A DNA stretch of 64,000 bases from Allostella vacuolata. GTDB lineage: Bacteria; Pseudomonadota; Alphaproteobacteria; ATCC43930; Allostellaceae. Below are positions 42,120-51,573 of this stretch, piece after piece. The DNA is taken from the NCBI GenBank assembly GCA_006739055.1, contig AP019702.1:5171388-5235387 (forward strand). Reading direction: 5' to 3'. Within the stretch, counting starts at the first letter, position 1, and the number at the start of each line of letters is the position of its first letter. A program made the position numbers and the translations under genes. The notes beneath the pieces were generated by a model. That model was not told where the DNA came from, did not search any database, and saw nothing but the letters and a program-made list of their open reading frames with translations.

Positions 42120-42407
42120 CTATTCGCCCCCGGTCTGCTGCTGCGGCAGGCGCGCCTCCAGCGCCGCCAGGCGGGCTTCCAGTTCCGCCACCCGCGCGGC
42201 CAGATCCTCGCTCGACGTACGGGCATGCTGGGCCATGGTCCGCGCCACCTCGAACTCCTCGCGGGTCGGCACGTCCATGCGCGAGAGCATGGATTCGACC
42301 TGGCCCTTGGCCCGGGATTCGACCTCCTGCCGGACCGCCCCGAGCGCGTCGACGGCACCGCCGGCCAGCCGCGCCAGATCGTCGAATATCCGCTTGTCGG
42401 ACGACAT
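42120..42407 (-). CDS. ubiK: Ubiquinone biosynthesis accessory factor UbiK (YqiC/BMFP family)
   Basis: A 95-residue protein: FDDLARLAGGAVDALGAVRQEVE, MDVPTREEFEVARTMA and a C-terminal coiled coil (LAARVAELEARLAALEARL). This is the standard BMFP layout. It binds lipid and the UbiJ-type partner in the soluble Ubi complex. AGGGGAG precedes the start. Confidence 0.9.
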   Translation of the reverse strand: MSSDKRIFDDLARLAGGAVDALGAVRQEVESRAKGQVESMLSRMDVPTREEFEVARTMAQHARTSSEDLAARVAELEARLAALEARLPQQQTGGE

Positions 42408-42589
42408 CGCCAACTCCCCTTGTGCCAGGCTCAATCTAGGGACGCGTCGGCCCGGGCGCAACGCGGGCGGCCGGCTCACGGGCATTTCCCCCTGACGACG
42501 TTTCCTGTCGACGCTGGCCCGCGCTTCGACGATCCTTGGGCCGTCAGCGGATACCATCACAGGACAAGAAGCGGGAGGAGCGCAGGATC

Positions 42590-43342
42590 ATGGCAGCCTC
42601 GGAGAAGATCGCCCTGGTGACGGGTGCGGGTACGGGCGTCGGCCGCAGCGCGGCACTGGCGCTGGCCAAGGACGGCTTCGCCGTGGTCCTGGCCGGCCGC
42701 CGCAAGGAGCCGCTGGAGCAGACCGCCGCGCTGGCGGGCGGCGCGCGGACGCTGGTCGTCCCGACCGACGTCGCCGATCCGGCATCCATCGACGCCCTCT
42801 TCGCCCGCGTGAAGGAGACGTTCGGCCGCCTCGACGTGCTCTTCAACAATGCCGGCATGGGCGCCCCGGCGATCCCGCTGGAAGACCTGACCGTCGCCCA
42901 GTGGAAGGCGGTGGTCGACGTCAACCTGACCGGCATGTTCCTGTGCACCCAGCACGCGTTCCGGATCATGAAGGCGCAGGACCCGCGCGGCGGCCGCATC
43001 ATCAACAACGGCTCGATCTCCGCCCACGCGCCGCGGCCGAACTCGTCCCCCTACACGGCGACCAAGCACGCCGTCACCGGCCTGACCAAGGCGACCAGCC
43101 TGGACGGGCGCAAGTACGACATCGCCTGCGGCCAGGTCGACATCGGCAACGCCGCGACCGAGATGACCGAGCGGATGACCCGCGGCGTGCTGCAGGCCAA
43201 CGGCGAGATGATGGTCGAACCGCGCATGGACGCAGCCCATGTCGGCAGTTCGGTCGCCTACATGGCCAGCCTGCCGCTCGACGCCAACGTGCAGTTCCTG
43301 ACCGTGATGGCGACCAAGATGCCGTTCGTGGGCCGCGGCTGA
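42590..43342 (+). CDS. Short-chain dehydrogenase/reductase
   Basis: A 250-residue [15 protein letters not shown] cofactor loop, NNAGMG, catalytic Ser in NGSISAH and YTATKHAV. The C-terminal block [17 protein letters not shown] is typical of a subfamily of unassigned SDRs. It is followed 26 bp downstream by a serine hydrolase gene and may form an operon with it. Confidence 0.88.
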   Translation: MAASEKIALVTGAGTGVGRSAALALAKDGFAVVLAGRRKEPLEQTAALAGGARTLVVPTDVADPASIDALFARVKETFGRLDVLFNNAGMGAPAIPLEDLTVAQWKAVVDVNLTGMFLCTQHAFRIMKAQDPRGGRIINNGSISAHAPRPNSSPYTATKHAVTGLTKATSLDGRKYDIACGQVDIGNAATEMTERMTRGVLQANGEMMVEPRMDAAHVGSSVAYMASLPLDANVQFLTVMATKMPFVGRG

Positions 43343-43368
43343 GCGGACGGATTCCAGGAGGGCAGGGC

Positions 43369-44763
43369 ATGGAGTCGAGATCGGGTGCGGCCTATCGCGG
43401 GCCGGCCGTCCACCGCTTCCACTACACCGCCAACACGGCGCTGGTGGACACGGGCAACATCCATCTCGTCTCCGGCCTGCCGCTCGCGGACGCGATCCGG
43501 TCGACCAACCGCATCGGCGACTTCGACGCCGAGCTGGGCCGGCTGGTCGAGACCGACTGGCCATCGGTCTATGCCTGGAATGCGGAGCAGCGCACCCTGC
43601 GCCAGACCGTGCGCGGCTACGAGCGCACGCTGCGCCACTATGGCGGGCTCGGCTGCATCCTGCTGCCGGCCGGCTTCGACGATGTCTTCTTCGACACCGC
43701 ACCCTACCTGGCGCCGAAGCCGGACCATGCGCCATCCGACTTCGACGTCGATGCCGGGGCGATGGAGGATGCCGCGCTGTCGGCGGCGGTCGACCTCGCC
43801 TTCGCGCCCGAGGCGCAGACGGCATCCTTGCTGGTGATCCGCGGCGGGCGGGTGATCGCCGAGCGCTACGGCGCCGGGGCCGACGTCGACACCATGCTGG
43901 CCAGCTGGTCGATGGGCAAGAGCATCGCGGCCCTGGTGATCGGGCGGATGGTCCAGGACGGGCGCCTGGAGATGGAGGCCGAGGCGCCGATCGAGGAATG
44001 GCGCGCCACGCCGGAGGATTCCCGCCGCCGCATCCGGCCCGCCGACCTGGCGCGCATGAGCAGCGGCCTGCGCTTCTCGGGCGCGCGCGAGCCCGAGCAC
44101 CTGTGGGGCCGGGGCGTCGCCGACCACCAGCTGGTCTATGCCGAGGCGATCGACAGCTACGCCTTCTCGATCGCCCAGCCCGCCCAGCATGCGCCGGAGA
44201 CCGTCGGCCGCTACCGCAACTGCGACATCGCCACCCTGGGCGCCATCGCCGCCCGCGCCGAGCGCGCCGCCGGCCGCGACCCGCTGACGGTCGTCGAGCG
44301 GCTGCTGTTCGCCCCGCTCGGCATCCGGCGGATCACGCTGTCGGCCGACGCCTACGGCAACATCGTCTATACCGGGATGAACTACGGCACGGCCCGGGAC
44401 TGGGCGCGCCTCGGCCAGCTCTGCCTTGCCCGCGGCGAATGGGCCGGGCAGCGGCTGGTCCCGGCCAGCTACATCGACTTCATGGCGACGCCGGCCCCCG
44501 CCTGGCTCTCGTACGGCGAGCCGCTCAGCGAGTACCACCACCTCTATGGCGGCGGGGTGTGGCTCAACCGCGCGACCCAGCGCGTCGCCCCGCCCTGGGC
44601 CCTGCCGGAGGATTCCTACAACTTCGCCGGCGCCGGCGGGCAGCGCGTCTTCGTCGTGCCGTCCATGGACATGGTCATCGTGCGCCACGGCCACATGCGC
44701 GGGGTGACGCCCGATGCCCACACCAACCGCTTCCTCCAGGCGCTGATGCGCGTGCTGGGGTAG
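43369..44763 (+). CDS. Serine hydrolase of the beta-lactamase/esterase (class C-like) family
   Basis: 464 residues. An N-terminal extension of about 130 residues is followed by the fold with SxxK in WSMGKSIAAL, YxN in GRYRNCD and a C-terminal GAGGQRVFVVP in the KTG position. No signal peptide is obvious, which argues for a cytoplasmic esterase or amidase (6-aminohexanoate-dimer-hydrolase-like) rather than antibiotic resistance. Confidence 0.82.
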   Translation: MESRSGAAYRGPAVHRFHYTANTALVDTGNIHLVSGLPLADAIRSTNRIGDFDAELGRLVETDWPSVYAWNAEQRTLRQTVRGYERTLRHYGGLGCILLPAGFDDVFFDTAPYLAPKPDHAPSDFDVDAGAMEDAALSAAVDLAFAPEAQTASLLVIRGGRVIAERYGAGADVDTMLASWSMGKSIAALVIGRMVQDGRLEMEAEAPIEEWRATPEDSRRRIRPADLARMSSGLRFSGAREPEHLWGRGVADHQLVYAEAIDSYAFSIAQPAQHAPETVGRYRNCDIATLGAIAARAERAAGRDPLTVVERLLFAPLGIRRITLSADAYGNIVYTGMNYGTARDWARLGQLCLARGEWAGQRLVPASYIDFMATPAPAWLSYGEPLSEYHHLYGGGVWLNRATQRVAPPWALPEDSYNFAGAGGQRVFVVPSMDMVIVRHGHMRGVTPDAHTNRFLQALMRVLG

Positions 44764-44772
44764 GGCCGCCGC

Positions 44773-45702
44773 TCAGTAGCCCCGGTCGCGGTCGACCGTA
44801 CCCACCAGCGGCTCGCCGCGCTGGTGGCGGCGGACATTGTCGAGGAAGACCAGGGCCGCCGTCTGGGGCTGGGTCATGCTGGCGACGTGCGGCGTCAGGA
44901 TGATCTTCGGATGGTCCCAGAAGGGATGGTCGGCGGGCGGCGGCTCGGTCGAGACGACGTCGATGACGGCGCCGCCGAGATGGCCCGAATCGAGGGCGGC
45001 CACCAGGTCGGCATCGACCAGATGGCCGCCGCGCCCGACATTGACGATGCCGGCGCCGGCCGGCATCGCCGCGAACGCCTTCCGGTCGAGGATGCCGCGG
45101 GTCTCGGGCGTCAGCGGGATGAGGCAGACCAGGATGTCGACGCTTGCCAGGAAGGTCTCCAGGCCCTCCGGCCCGGCGTGGCATTCCACGCCGTCGATCC
45201 GCTTGGGCGAACGGCTCCATCCCGACAGCGGGAAGCCGAACGGCCGCAGGCGCTCGATCGCGGCCAGGCCGAGCGACCCCAGCCCCATGATCCCGACGCG
45301 GCGCCGCGGCGCCGGCACCACGCGCATCTCGCTCCAGCGCCGGGCCCGCTGGGACCCGATATAGGCGATCAGGTCGCGATGCAGGGCCAGCACGCTCATT
45401 ACGACGTACTCGGCCATGCTGGCGATCAGGTTCGGATCGACCATGCGGGCCACCGGCAGGTGGGCCGGCACCGTCGACAGGTCGAGCTGGTCGACCCCGG
45501 CCGCGACCGAGAACAGCACCTCCAGGTTCGGGAACAGCGTCCCCAGATCCTCGGACGGCAGCCGCCAGGCGACGAGGTAGCGCACCGCCGCGGGGTCGCC
45601 GATGTCGGGCCACATGCGGAATTCGAGCTCGGGGGCATGCTCGGCCAGGAGGGCCGCCCATTCGCGCCCGCGCACCGGGTCGGACTTGAAGACGATGGTC
45701 AT
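44773..45702 (-). CDS. ghrA: 2-hydroxyacid dehydrogenase (glyoxylate/hydroxypyruvate reductase A-like)
   Basis: A 309-residue NAD(P)-dependent reductase: VGIMGLGSLGLAAIERL nucleotide loop, VNVGRGGHLVDADLVAAL, and ILTPHVASMTQP with the catalytic His; the Arg and Glu partners are in the preceding blocks. It matches the GhrA branch, reducing glyoxylate or hydroxypyruvate. Confidence 0.88.
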   Translation of the reverse strand: MTIVFKSDPVRGREWAALLAEHAPELEFRMWPDIGDPAAVRYLVAWRLPSEDLGTLFPNLEVLFSVAAGVDQLDLSTVPAHLPVARMVDPNLIASMAEYVVMSVLALHRDLIAYIGSQRARRWSEMRVVPAPRRRVGIMGLGSLGLAAIERLRPFGFPLSGWSRSPKRIDGVECHAGPEGLETFLASVDILVCLIPLTPETRGILDRKAFAAMPAGAGIVNVGRGGHLVDADLVAALDSGHLGGAVIDVVSTEPPPADHPFWDHPKIILTPHVASMTQPQTAALVFLDNVRRHQRGEPLVGTVDRDRGY

Positions 45703-45784
45703 GGCAGGCGGACCTCGATGGCCGGGGGAAGGGAAGGAATGACGCGGCGCGAGGCAAGCGCCGTGCCGTCCGGCGCGCCCGCCG

Positions 45785-46528
45785 TCAACACGCCCACTGG
45801 AAGCCGTCGACGACGAAGGCCTGGCCGGTGATGAAGTTCGGCTCGGACGTGGCCAGGAAGACCGCCAGCTGGGCCACGTCCTCGGGCGTGCCGACCCGGC
45901 CGAGCGCGATGCCGCGGGTGAACTCCGCCTCGCGGGCGGCGATCATGCCGCTGACCAGCTCGGTCTTGATGACCCCCGGACAGATGGCGTTGACCGCGAT
46001 GGTCGGCCCCAGCTCCTTGGCCAGCGCCCGAGTCATGCCGAGGATGCCGGCCTTGGCGGCGGCATAGGCGAACCGGCTGACCGCGCTGGTGACCCCGCCG
46101 CTCAGCGCGTTGACCGAGGACATGCTGGCGATCCGCCCGCCGCCCTGGGCCAGCATGACGGGCGCCACCGCCTGCACATAGTTGAAGCAGCTCTTGAGGT
46201 TGACCTGGATCGTCCGGTCGAACTCGTCCTCCGAAGCCTCCAGGATGCCCTTGGGCATCGAGCGGCCGGCATTGTTGAGCAGGAAGTCGACCCGGCCCCA
46301 GGCGTCCACGACCGTGGCGACTACCGCCCGGGCCCGGGCATGGTCGGCCACGTCCGCCTCCAGCGCGATCGCCCGGCGGCCGAGCGCGCGGATCTCGCCC
46401 GCGGTCCGCTCCATCTCCGCGGGCAGCAGGTCGACCAGGGCCACGTCGAAGCCCTTGCCCGCCAGGGCCAGCGCGCAGGCGCGGCCGATGCCGCGGGCGC
46501 CCCCGGTGACGATCGCCGTCTTCTGCAT
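45785..46528 (-). CDS. Short-chain dehydrogenase/reductase (3-oxoacyl reductase-like)
   Basis: A 247-residue SDR: TGGARGIGRACALAL, NNAGRSMPK, SMSSVNALSG, YAAAKAGILGMTRALAKEL and C-terminal ITGQAFVVDGFQWA. It probably acts on a small hydroxy or keto compound. It lies upstream of ghrA on the same strand with an 82-bp gap. Confidence 0.88.
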   Translation of the reverse strand: MQKTAIVTGGARGIGRACALALAGKGFDVALVDLLPAEMERTAGEIRALGRRAIALEADVADHARARAVVATVVDAWGRVDFLLNNAGRSMPKGILEASEDEFDRTIQVNLKSCFNYVQAVAPVMLAQGGGRIASMSSVNALSGGVTSAVSRFAYAAAKAGILGMTRALAKELGPTIAVNAICPGVIKTELVSGMIAAREAEFTRGIALGRVGTPEDVAQLAVFLATSEPNFITGQAFVVDGFQWAC

Positions 46529-46623
46529 CGCTGCGCGCTCCCCCTTGCCGGATCGCCCCATTCCCAGGGGCACAAGGCCTGCTAGCATGATCGGCGGCCG
46601 ACCATCCAGCCGGGGGATCCTGC

Positions 46624-47397
46624 GTGGACATCCATTTCGAGAATCGCCGCGTCATCGTGACCGGGGCCGCGCGCGGCATCGGTCAGGCGATCGCCCGGGC
46701 CTTTGCCGGGCGCGGCGCGATCGTCTTCGCCTGCGACCGGCTGGAGGCGGAACTGGCCCGCCTGGCGGAATCGGCCGCCCCGGCCCGCGGCGGGCGGATC
46801 GAAACCCGCACCGTCGACCTGACGGACGGCGCCGCGGTCGCCGCCTTCGTCGCCGAGGCCGACGGCGACGGCGCGATCGACGTGCTCGTCACGGTGGCGG
46901 GCGGCGTGCGCGGCCAGGCGCCGCGGCCGATCGAGGAGGTCGACGAGGCGAGCTGGCGGCAGATCTACGACGCCAACGTCATCACCGCCTTCCACGCCGC
47001 GCAGGCCGTCGTGCCGGGCATGAAGGCGGCCGGCCGCGGCCGCATCGTCACCATTTCCAGCGGCGCCGGCCTGCGGCCGAGCCTGACCGGCATCCAGTCC
47101 TACTGCTCGTCCAAGCATGCGGTGGTCGGCCTGACCCGGCAGCTGGCCCACGAGCTGGGGCCGTTCGGCATCACCGTCAACTCGGTGGCGCCCGGCTTCC
47201 TGCGCACCAGCCCCGACTATGAGCGCCAGTGGCAGGGCTATGGCGAGGCGGGGCAGAAGGCCCTGGTCGAGCGCATCGCCATGCGCCGCCTGGGCGAGGC
47301 CGACGACATCGCCCACGCCACCCTGTTCCTGGCGTCCGACTACGCATCCTGGATCACCGGCCAGGTGCTGCCGGTATCCGGCCACCCCTTTCCCTGA
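46624..47397 (+). CDS. Short-chain dehydrogenase/reductase
   Basis: A 257-residue SDR from a GTG start: TGAARGIGQAIARAF, VTVAGGVRGQ (a variant of NNAG), ISSGAGL, YCSSKHAVVGLTRQLAHEL. It starts a plus-strand run with a polysaccharide deacetylase-type gene and a TRAP binding protein, suggesting uptake and catabolism of one substrate. Confidence 0.87.
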   Translation: MDIHFENRRVIVTGAARGIGQAIARAFAGRGAIVFACDRLEAELARLAESAAPARGGRIETRTVDLTDGAAVAAFVAEADGDGAIDVLVTVAGGVRGQAPRPIEEVDEASWRQIYDANVITAFHAAQAVVPGMKAAGRGRIVTISSGAGLRPSLTGIQSYCSSKHAVVGLTRQLAHELGPFGITVNSVAPGFLRTSPDYERQWQGYGEAGQKALVERIAMRRLGEADDIAHATLFLASDYASWITGQVLPVSGHPFP

Positions 47398-47422
47398 CCC
47401 TTGTCCTGCCGGGAGACCACCC

Positions 47423-48340
47423 ATGGCCGTGCGTTCCGTTCCTGCCGCCCCGCCCGCCGAGCTGGAGCCGTGGCAATGGCCCGAGGCGCACTGGCGCGCG
47501 GTCGTCGGCCAGGTGCGCGCCGGCCGGCCGCTGCGCCCGGCGGCCTGGCCCGAGGGCGCGCGCTGCGCCGTCGCCCTGTCCTTCGACTCCGACCATGAGA
47601 CCAACGAGCTGCGCGACGGCGGCAAGTCGATCGGCCGCATGAGCCAGGGCCAGTACGGCGCCCGCCAGGGCGTGCCGCGCATCCTGGCGATCCTGGAGCG
47701 GTACGGGGTGCCGGCCAGCTTCTACGTCCCGGCGGTGGTCGCCACGCTCTATCCCGAAGAGCAGCGCCGGGTCGTCCGGGAAGGCCACGAGGTGGCGATC
47801 CATGGCTGGATCCATGAGCGCAACTCGATCCTGCCGGCGGCCGCCGAGCGCGACCTGCAGATGCGCGCGGCCGACGCGCTGGAGGCGATCACCGGCCGCC
47901 GCCCGGTCGGCATCCGCACGCCCTCCTGGGACTTCAGCCCGCACACGCTGGCGATCACCCGCGAGATGGGCCTGCTCTACGACAGCTCGCTGATGGCCGA
48001 CGTCGACTGCTACGAGCTGGAGATGGACGGCCAGCCGACCGGGGTGGTCGAGCTGCCGGTCGAATGGATCCGCGACGACGCGGTCTATTTCGCGATGAAT
48101 CGCTTCAGCGCGCTGCGCCCCTATACGCCGCCCGAGGGGGTGTTCGACATCTTCCGGCGCGAGTTCGATGCGGCCTATGCCGAGGGCGGCCTGTTCCAGC
48201 TGACCATGCACCCGCACATGATCGGCTATCGCTCGCGCATCTGGATCCTGGAAGAGATCATCCGCCACGCCCGCGCCCATGCCGGCGTCTGGTTCGCCAC
48301 CCACGCCGACGTCGCCCGCTACGTCAAGGAAACCTGCTGA
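47423..48340 (+). CDS. Polysaccharide deacetylase-family hydrolase (PuuE-like)
   Basis: A 305-residue NodB-fold protein: ALSFDSDHETNE (motif 1 with Asp and metal ligands), GHEVAIHGWIHERN (His motif), RTPSWDFSPHTL and LTMHPHMIGYRSR. It resembles the peptidoglycan deacetylase/allantoinase PuuE branch that often hydrolyses small amides or cyclic ureides. Its place beside a TRAP transporter favours a small-molecule substrate. Confidence 0.85.
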   Translation: MAVRSVPAAPPAELEPWQWPEAHWRAVVGQVRAGRPLRPAAWPEGARCAVALSFDSDHETNELRDGGKSIGRMSQGQYGARQGVPRILAILERYGVPASFYVPAVVATLYPEEQRRVVREGHEVAIHGWIHERNSILPAAAERDLQMRAADALEAITGRRPVGIRTPSWDFSPHTLAITREMGLLYDSSLMADVDCYELEMDGQPTGVVELPVEWIRDDAVYFAMNRFSALRPYTPPEGVFDIFRREFDAAYAEGGLFQLTMHPHMIGYRSRIWILEEIIRHARAHAGVWFATHADVARYVKETC

Positions 48341-48468
48341 CGGGCGACGGACGGGTGCGCCTGCCATTGACAGGGCACGGGGCCCGGACCGACGCTCCGG
48401 GGTGCATCGACGCGACCGATCCGGCGATCAACCGCCCGGGCCGGCAACCAGAACCATCCGGAGGATCC

Positions 48469-49488
48469 ATGCCCATGACCGACGCCGCTCTCGCGCGTCC
48501 GCCTGCCGTGTCCGCAGCGGCCGCCGCCTGCCTGACGCTGGCCGCCTGCCTCGCCGCCGCCGCCCCGGCGGCGGCCCAGACCTGGAAGGGCTACACCTTC
48601 ATCCCCTCCGTCACCCATGTCGCCTACAAGAACCTGGAAGCGATGGGGGCGGAGTTCGCGAAGGTGTCCGGCGGCAAGATCCAGGTGCGCAACAGCGCCG
48701 GCGGGCAGCTGCCGGTCAACGCCACCTCGATCACCCAGGCCGTCGGCGAGGGCATCATCACCTTCGCCCAGGACGGGTTCTATACCGGCAACATCCAGGT
48801 CGGCGCCCTGCCCTTCCTGCCGATGCTGGCCGGCAGCTACGAGGATTTCCAGAAGATCGTCGGCCTGCTCGAGCCCTATCTGGCCAGCGAGCTCGACAAG
48901 CGCGGGGTCAAGCTGCTCGCCACCTACAACTTTCCGCAGCAGACCATCTGGACGACCTTCGAGATGACGGCCATCGACCAGCTGCAGGGCAAGAAGCTGC
49001 GCGTCGCCAACAACCCGCAGGCCCAGTTCTTCCAGCAGCTGGGCGCGATCCCGGTGACGCTCGGCACGCCCGAGGTGGCGTCGGCCCTGCAGCGCAGCGT
49101 GGTGGACGGGGTCGTCACCGCCAGCGCCGGCGGCGGGCTGCTGTGGGGCGACATGTTCAAGGCGAACTACCGGGTCACCATCTGCTGGGACAATTTCCTG
49201 ATCATCGTGAACAAGGAGGCGTTCCAGAAGCTGCCCGCCGACGTGCAGCCCAAGATCGTCGCCGCCGCCCGCCAGCACGCCGCCGCCCTGACCCGCGACC
49301 TCGCCCAGTCGGAGATCACCAGCACCGAGATGCTGAAAGGCAAGGGCATCCGCATGTCCGAGCCCTCGGCGGACGTGGTCAAGGCGATGACGGCCCGGGC
49401 CGAGCCGGTCTGGAACGAATGGGCCAAGGGGGTCGGCCCCCAGGCCGTCGAGGCGCTCGCCAAGGCCCGTCAGGCGATCGGCCGGTAG
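48469..49488 (+). CDS. dctP: TRAP transporter substrate-binding protein (DctP family), second system
   Basis: A 339-residue binding protein with a signal peptide (about 1-36, AAAQ). It has VRNSAGGQLPVNATSITQAV, LQGKKLRVANNPQAQFFQQLGAIPV and the VVDGVVTASAGG region. CGGAGGA precedes the ATG. The permease genes are convergent just downstream, an unusual split arrangement for a TRAP system. Confidence 0.9.
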   Translation: MPMTDAALARPPAVSAAAAACLTLAACLAAAAPAAAQTWKGYTFIPSVTHVAYKNLEAMGAEFAKVSGGKIQVRNSAGGQLPVNATSITQAVGEGIITFAQDGFYTGNIQVGALPFLPMLAGSYEDFQKIVGLLEPYLASELDKRGVKLLATYNFPQQTIWTTFEMTAIDQLQGKKLRVANNPQAQFFQQLGAIPVTLGTPEVASALQRSVVDGVVTASAGGGLLWGDMFKANYRVTICWDNFLIIVNKEAFQKLPADVQPKIVAAARQHAAALTRDLAQSEITSTEMLKGKGIRMSEPSADVVKAMTARAEPVWNEWAKGVGPQAVEALAKARQAIGR

Positions 49489-49497
49489 CCGCGGATG

Positions 49498-49531
49498 CAT
49501 CCCCGGGGCGGCGTGCGCCGCCCCGGGGATG
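49498..49531. terminator. Bidirectional hairpin between dctP and dctM of the second TRAP system
   Basis: CATCCCCGGGGCGGC (49498-49512) and GCCGCCCCGGGGATG (49517-49531) form a perfect 15-bp stem with a 4-nt loop, centred between the two convergent stops at 49488 and 49535. Confidence 0.65.
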
Positions 49532-49534
49532 GTC

Positions 49535-50842
49535 TCAGCGGTCGAACATCTGCCCGGGCAGCCACAGGGCGATGTCCGGCACCAGGGTCAGCAGGACGGC
49601 GAAGCCGATGACCAGGAACCAGTAGGGCACGCAGCCGAGATTGACCTCGCGCAGCGGCCATTTCGAGATGCCCTGGACGACGAAGAGGTTGATCCCGAAG
49701 GGCGGGGTGATCTGGCCCAGCTCGACCATGATCACCAGGATGACCCCGAACCAGATCCCGTCGAAGCCGAAGCCGATGACGGCCGGATAGAGCAGCGGCA
49801 CGGTCAGCACGATCATGCCGATGCTGTCGACCACGCAGCCCAGCACGACATACATGATCACCACCGCGATCAGGAACTGGTAGCGGTCGAGCCCGCTTTC
49901 GACCAGCAAGCGGGCGATGTTCTGCGAGACGCCGACATTCTCGACCGCATAGGCGAAGATGAAGGCGGCCAGGATGATGAACAGCAGCGAGCAGCTGATC
50001 TTGACCGTGTTGGTCAACGCCGCCCGGAAGCGCGCCAGCGTGAGGTCGCCCCAGACCACGCTGACGACGATCGCCAGCGTGGCGCCGATCGCGCCGGCCT
50101 CGGTCGGGGTGGCGAAGCCGAAATAGATCCCGCCCAGCACCGTCGCCATCAGCAGGATGAAGGGCACCAGGTCGACCAGCGCGCGGCCCTTTTCGGCCAG
50201 CGACACGTGGGAGCGGTCGAGCGGCGCCACGCCCGGGCGCAGCTTGGCGACGATGCCGACATAGACCATGAACAGGAAGGCCAGCAGGAAGCCCGGCACG
50301 ACCCCGGCCATGAAGAGGCGGGCGATCGAGGTCTCGGTGAAGGTGCCGTAGATGATGAGCGGGATCGAGGGCGGGATCAGGATGCCAAGCGTGCCGCCGG
50401 CGCACAGGCTGCCGGCCGCCATGCGCCGGTCGTAGCCGCGCTGGTCGAGCTGGGGCAGCGCCACCGTGCCGATCGCAGCCGCCGTGGCGACGCTGGAGCC
50501 GCTGATCGCCGCGAACATGGCGCAGCCGGCGATGTTGGTCTGCAGCAGCCCGCCCGGCAGGCCGCGCACCAGCTTGGTCAGGCCGATGTAGAAGCGATGG
50601 CTGACGCCGCTCTGCAGCAGGATGTCGGCCATCAGGATGAAGAGCGGGATGGCGGTCAGGGTGAAGCTGTTGACGCTGCCCCAGGTGACCAGGCCGAGCG
50701 CCCGGAAACCCATCAGCCCGTCCGCGAAATAGAGCGAGACCAGACCGGCGATGCCGATCGCGAAGGGGATCCACATGCCGCCCAGCAGCAGGGCGAGCAG
50801 CACCCCCAGCGCCAGGACGAAATCGGCGACCCAGCCGCTCAT
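49535..50842 (-). CDS. dctM: TRAP transporter large permease (DctM family), second system
   Basis: 435 residues with the DctM hallmarks LTAIPLFILMADIL, SGSSVATAAAIGTVALPQL, GGTLGILIPPSIPLIIYG and GQITPPFGINLFVVQGI. It overlaps dctQ by 4 bp (ATGA). Its binding protein is probably the convergent dctP at 48469. Confidence 0.93.
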   Translation of the reverse strand: MSGWVADFVLALGVLLALLLGGMWIPFAIGIAGLVSLYFADGLMGFRALGLVTWGSVNSFTLTAIPLFILMADILLQSGVSHRFYIGLTKLVRGLPGGLLQTNIAGCAMFAAISGSSVATAAAIGTVALPQLDQRGYDRRMAAGSLCAGGTLGILIPPSIPLIIYGTFTETSIARLFMAGVVPGFLLAFLFMVYVGIVAKLRPGVAPLDRSHVSLAEKGRALVDLVPFILLMATVLGGIYFGFATPTEAGAIGATLAIVVSVVWGDLTLARFRAALTNTVKISCSLLFIILAAFIFAYAVENVGVSQNIARLLVESGLDRYQFLIAVVIMYVVLGCVVDSIGMIVLTVPLLYPAVIGFGFDGIWFGVILVIMVELGQITPPFGINLFVVQGISKWPLREVNLGCVPYWFLVIGFAVLLTLVPDIALWLPGQMFDR

Positions 50843-51399
50843 GCCCGGCCCCCGTCCACTGACCGGCCCCCGGCGATCGAGCGCCCCCCTGCGATCGACC
50901 GCAAGTCGCGGGCGATCTCGGCGGCGAGGCCCAGCGCCAGCAGCAGCGCGCCCACCGGCATCACGATCTGCGGGATGTAGATCGGGGTCTCCATCAGGGT
51001 CGGGGCGACCATGCCGCGCTCCCACGAGCTGATGGCGAGCCGGCCCATCTGGTAGAGCACCACCAGCGTGAAGCCGAGCGCGGCCACGTCGAACAGCAGC
51101 TCGACCCAGCTCCGCAGGCCGGAGGGAAGCGCGTTGATGATGAACTCGACGCGCAGCAGCGCCTGCTCGCGCAGGCTGTAGCCCATGCCGAGGAAGAGGA
51201 GCGCCACCACCAGGTAGCCGCAGGTCTCGTCGACGATGGTCAGCGAGAAGCCGAGGAAGGAGCGGCAGATCACTTCCAGAGAGATCAGCGCCATCATCGC
51301 CACCAGGCTCAGCTCGGCGCCGGCGCGGCCGATCCCGATCAATCGATCGACAGCGCGCTCCCAGGGCGCCATGCGCCCGTCCTCCAGGCCATCGGCCAT
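50839..51399 (-). CDS. dctQ: TRAP transporter small permease (DctQ family), second system
   Basis: A 186-residue protein with four membrane segments; ISLEVICRSFLGFSLTIVDETCGYLVVALLFLG is the DctQ pattern. The C-terminus is a repeat of six residues (RSIAGG, RSIAGG, RSVDGG) encoded by an 18-bp tandem repeat (about 50850-50905), which looks like recent in-frame duplication at the gene end. Confidence 0.87.
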   Translation of the reverse strand: MADGLEDGRMAPWERAVDRLIGIGRAGAELSLVAMMALISLEVICRSFLGFSLTIVDETCGYLVVALLFLGMGYSLREQALLRVEFIINALPSGLRSWVELLFDVAALGFTLVVLYQMGRLAISSWERGMVAPTLMETPIYIPQIVMPVGALLLALGLAAEIARDLRSIAGGRSIAGGRSVDGGRA

Positions 51400-51476
51400 A
51401 CCCGCTTCCCCCACCCTAACCAAGTCTGTTCTTGTCGCCGTTGGCGGACCGTAGGCCCGCCGCCGGCAGGGCGCAA

Positions 51477-51493
51477 GGCGGCCGGCGGCGGCT
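51477..51493. repeat. 17-bp target-site duplication, left copy
   Basis: GGCGGCCGGCGGCGGCT directly precedes the left end (TGTCGGTAACA) of the insertion sequence. The same 17 bp follow its right end. Confidence 0.8.
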
Positions 51494-51573
51494 TGTCGGT
51501 AACACGTCATCTGTCTGGAGTTTGTAGCAAGTGATCTGTCCGGTTTTGGAATCGCTCCAGGGAGGGGCGGTGC

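Noticed and set aside
41867-42358. A 163-codon minus-strand frame upstream of the ybjN-type gene
   Set aside because: It overlaps ubiK in another frame and has GC-driven Arg/Pro-rich composition without a motif.
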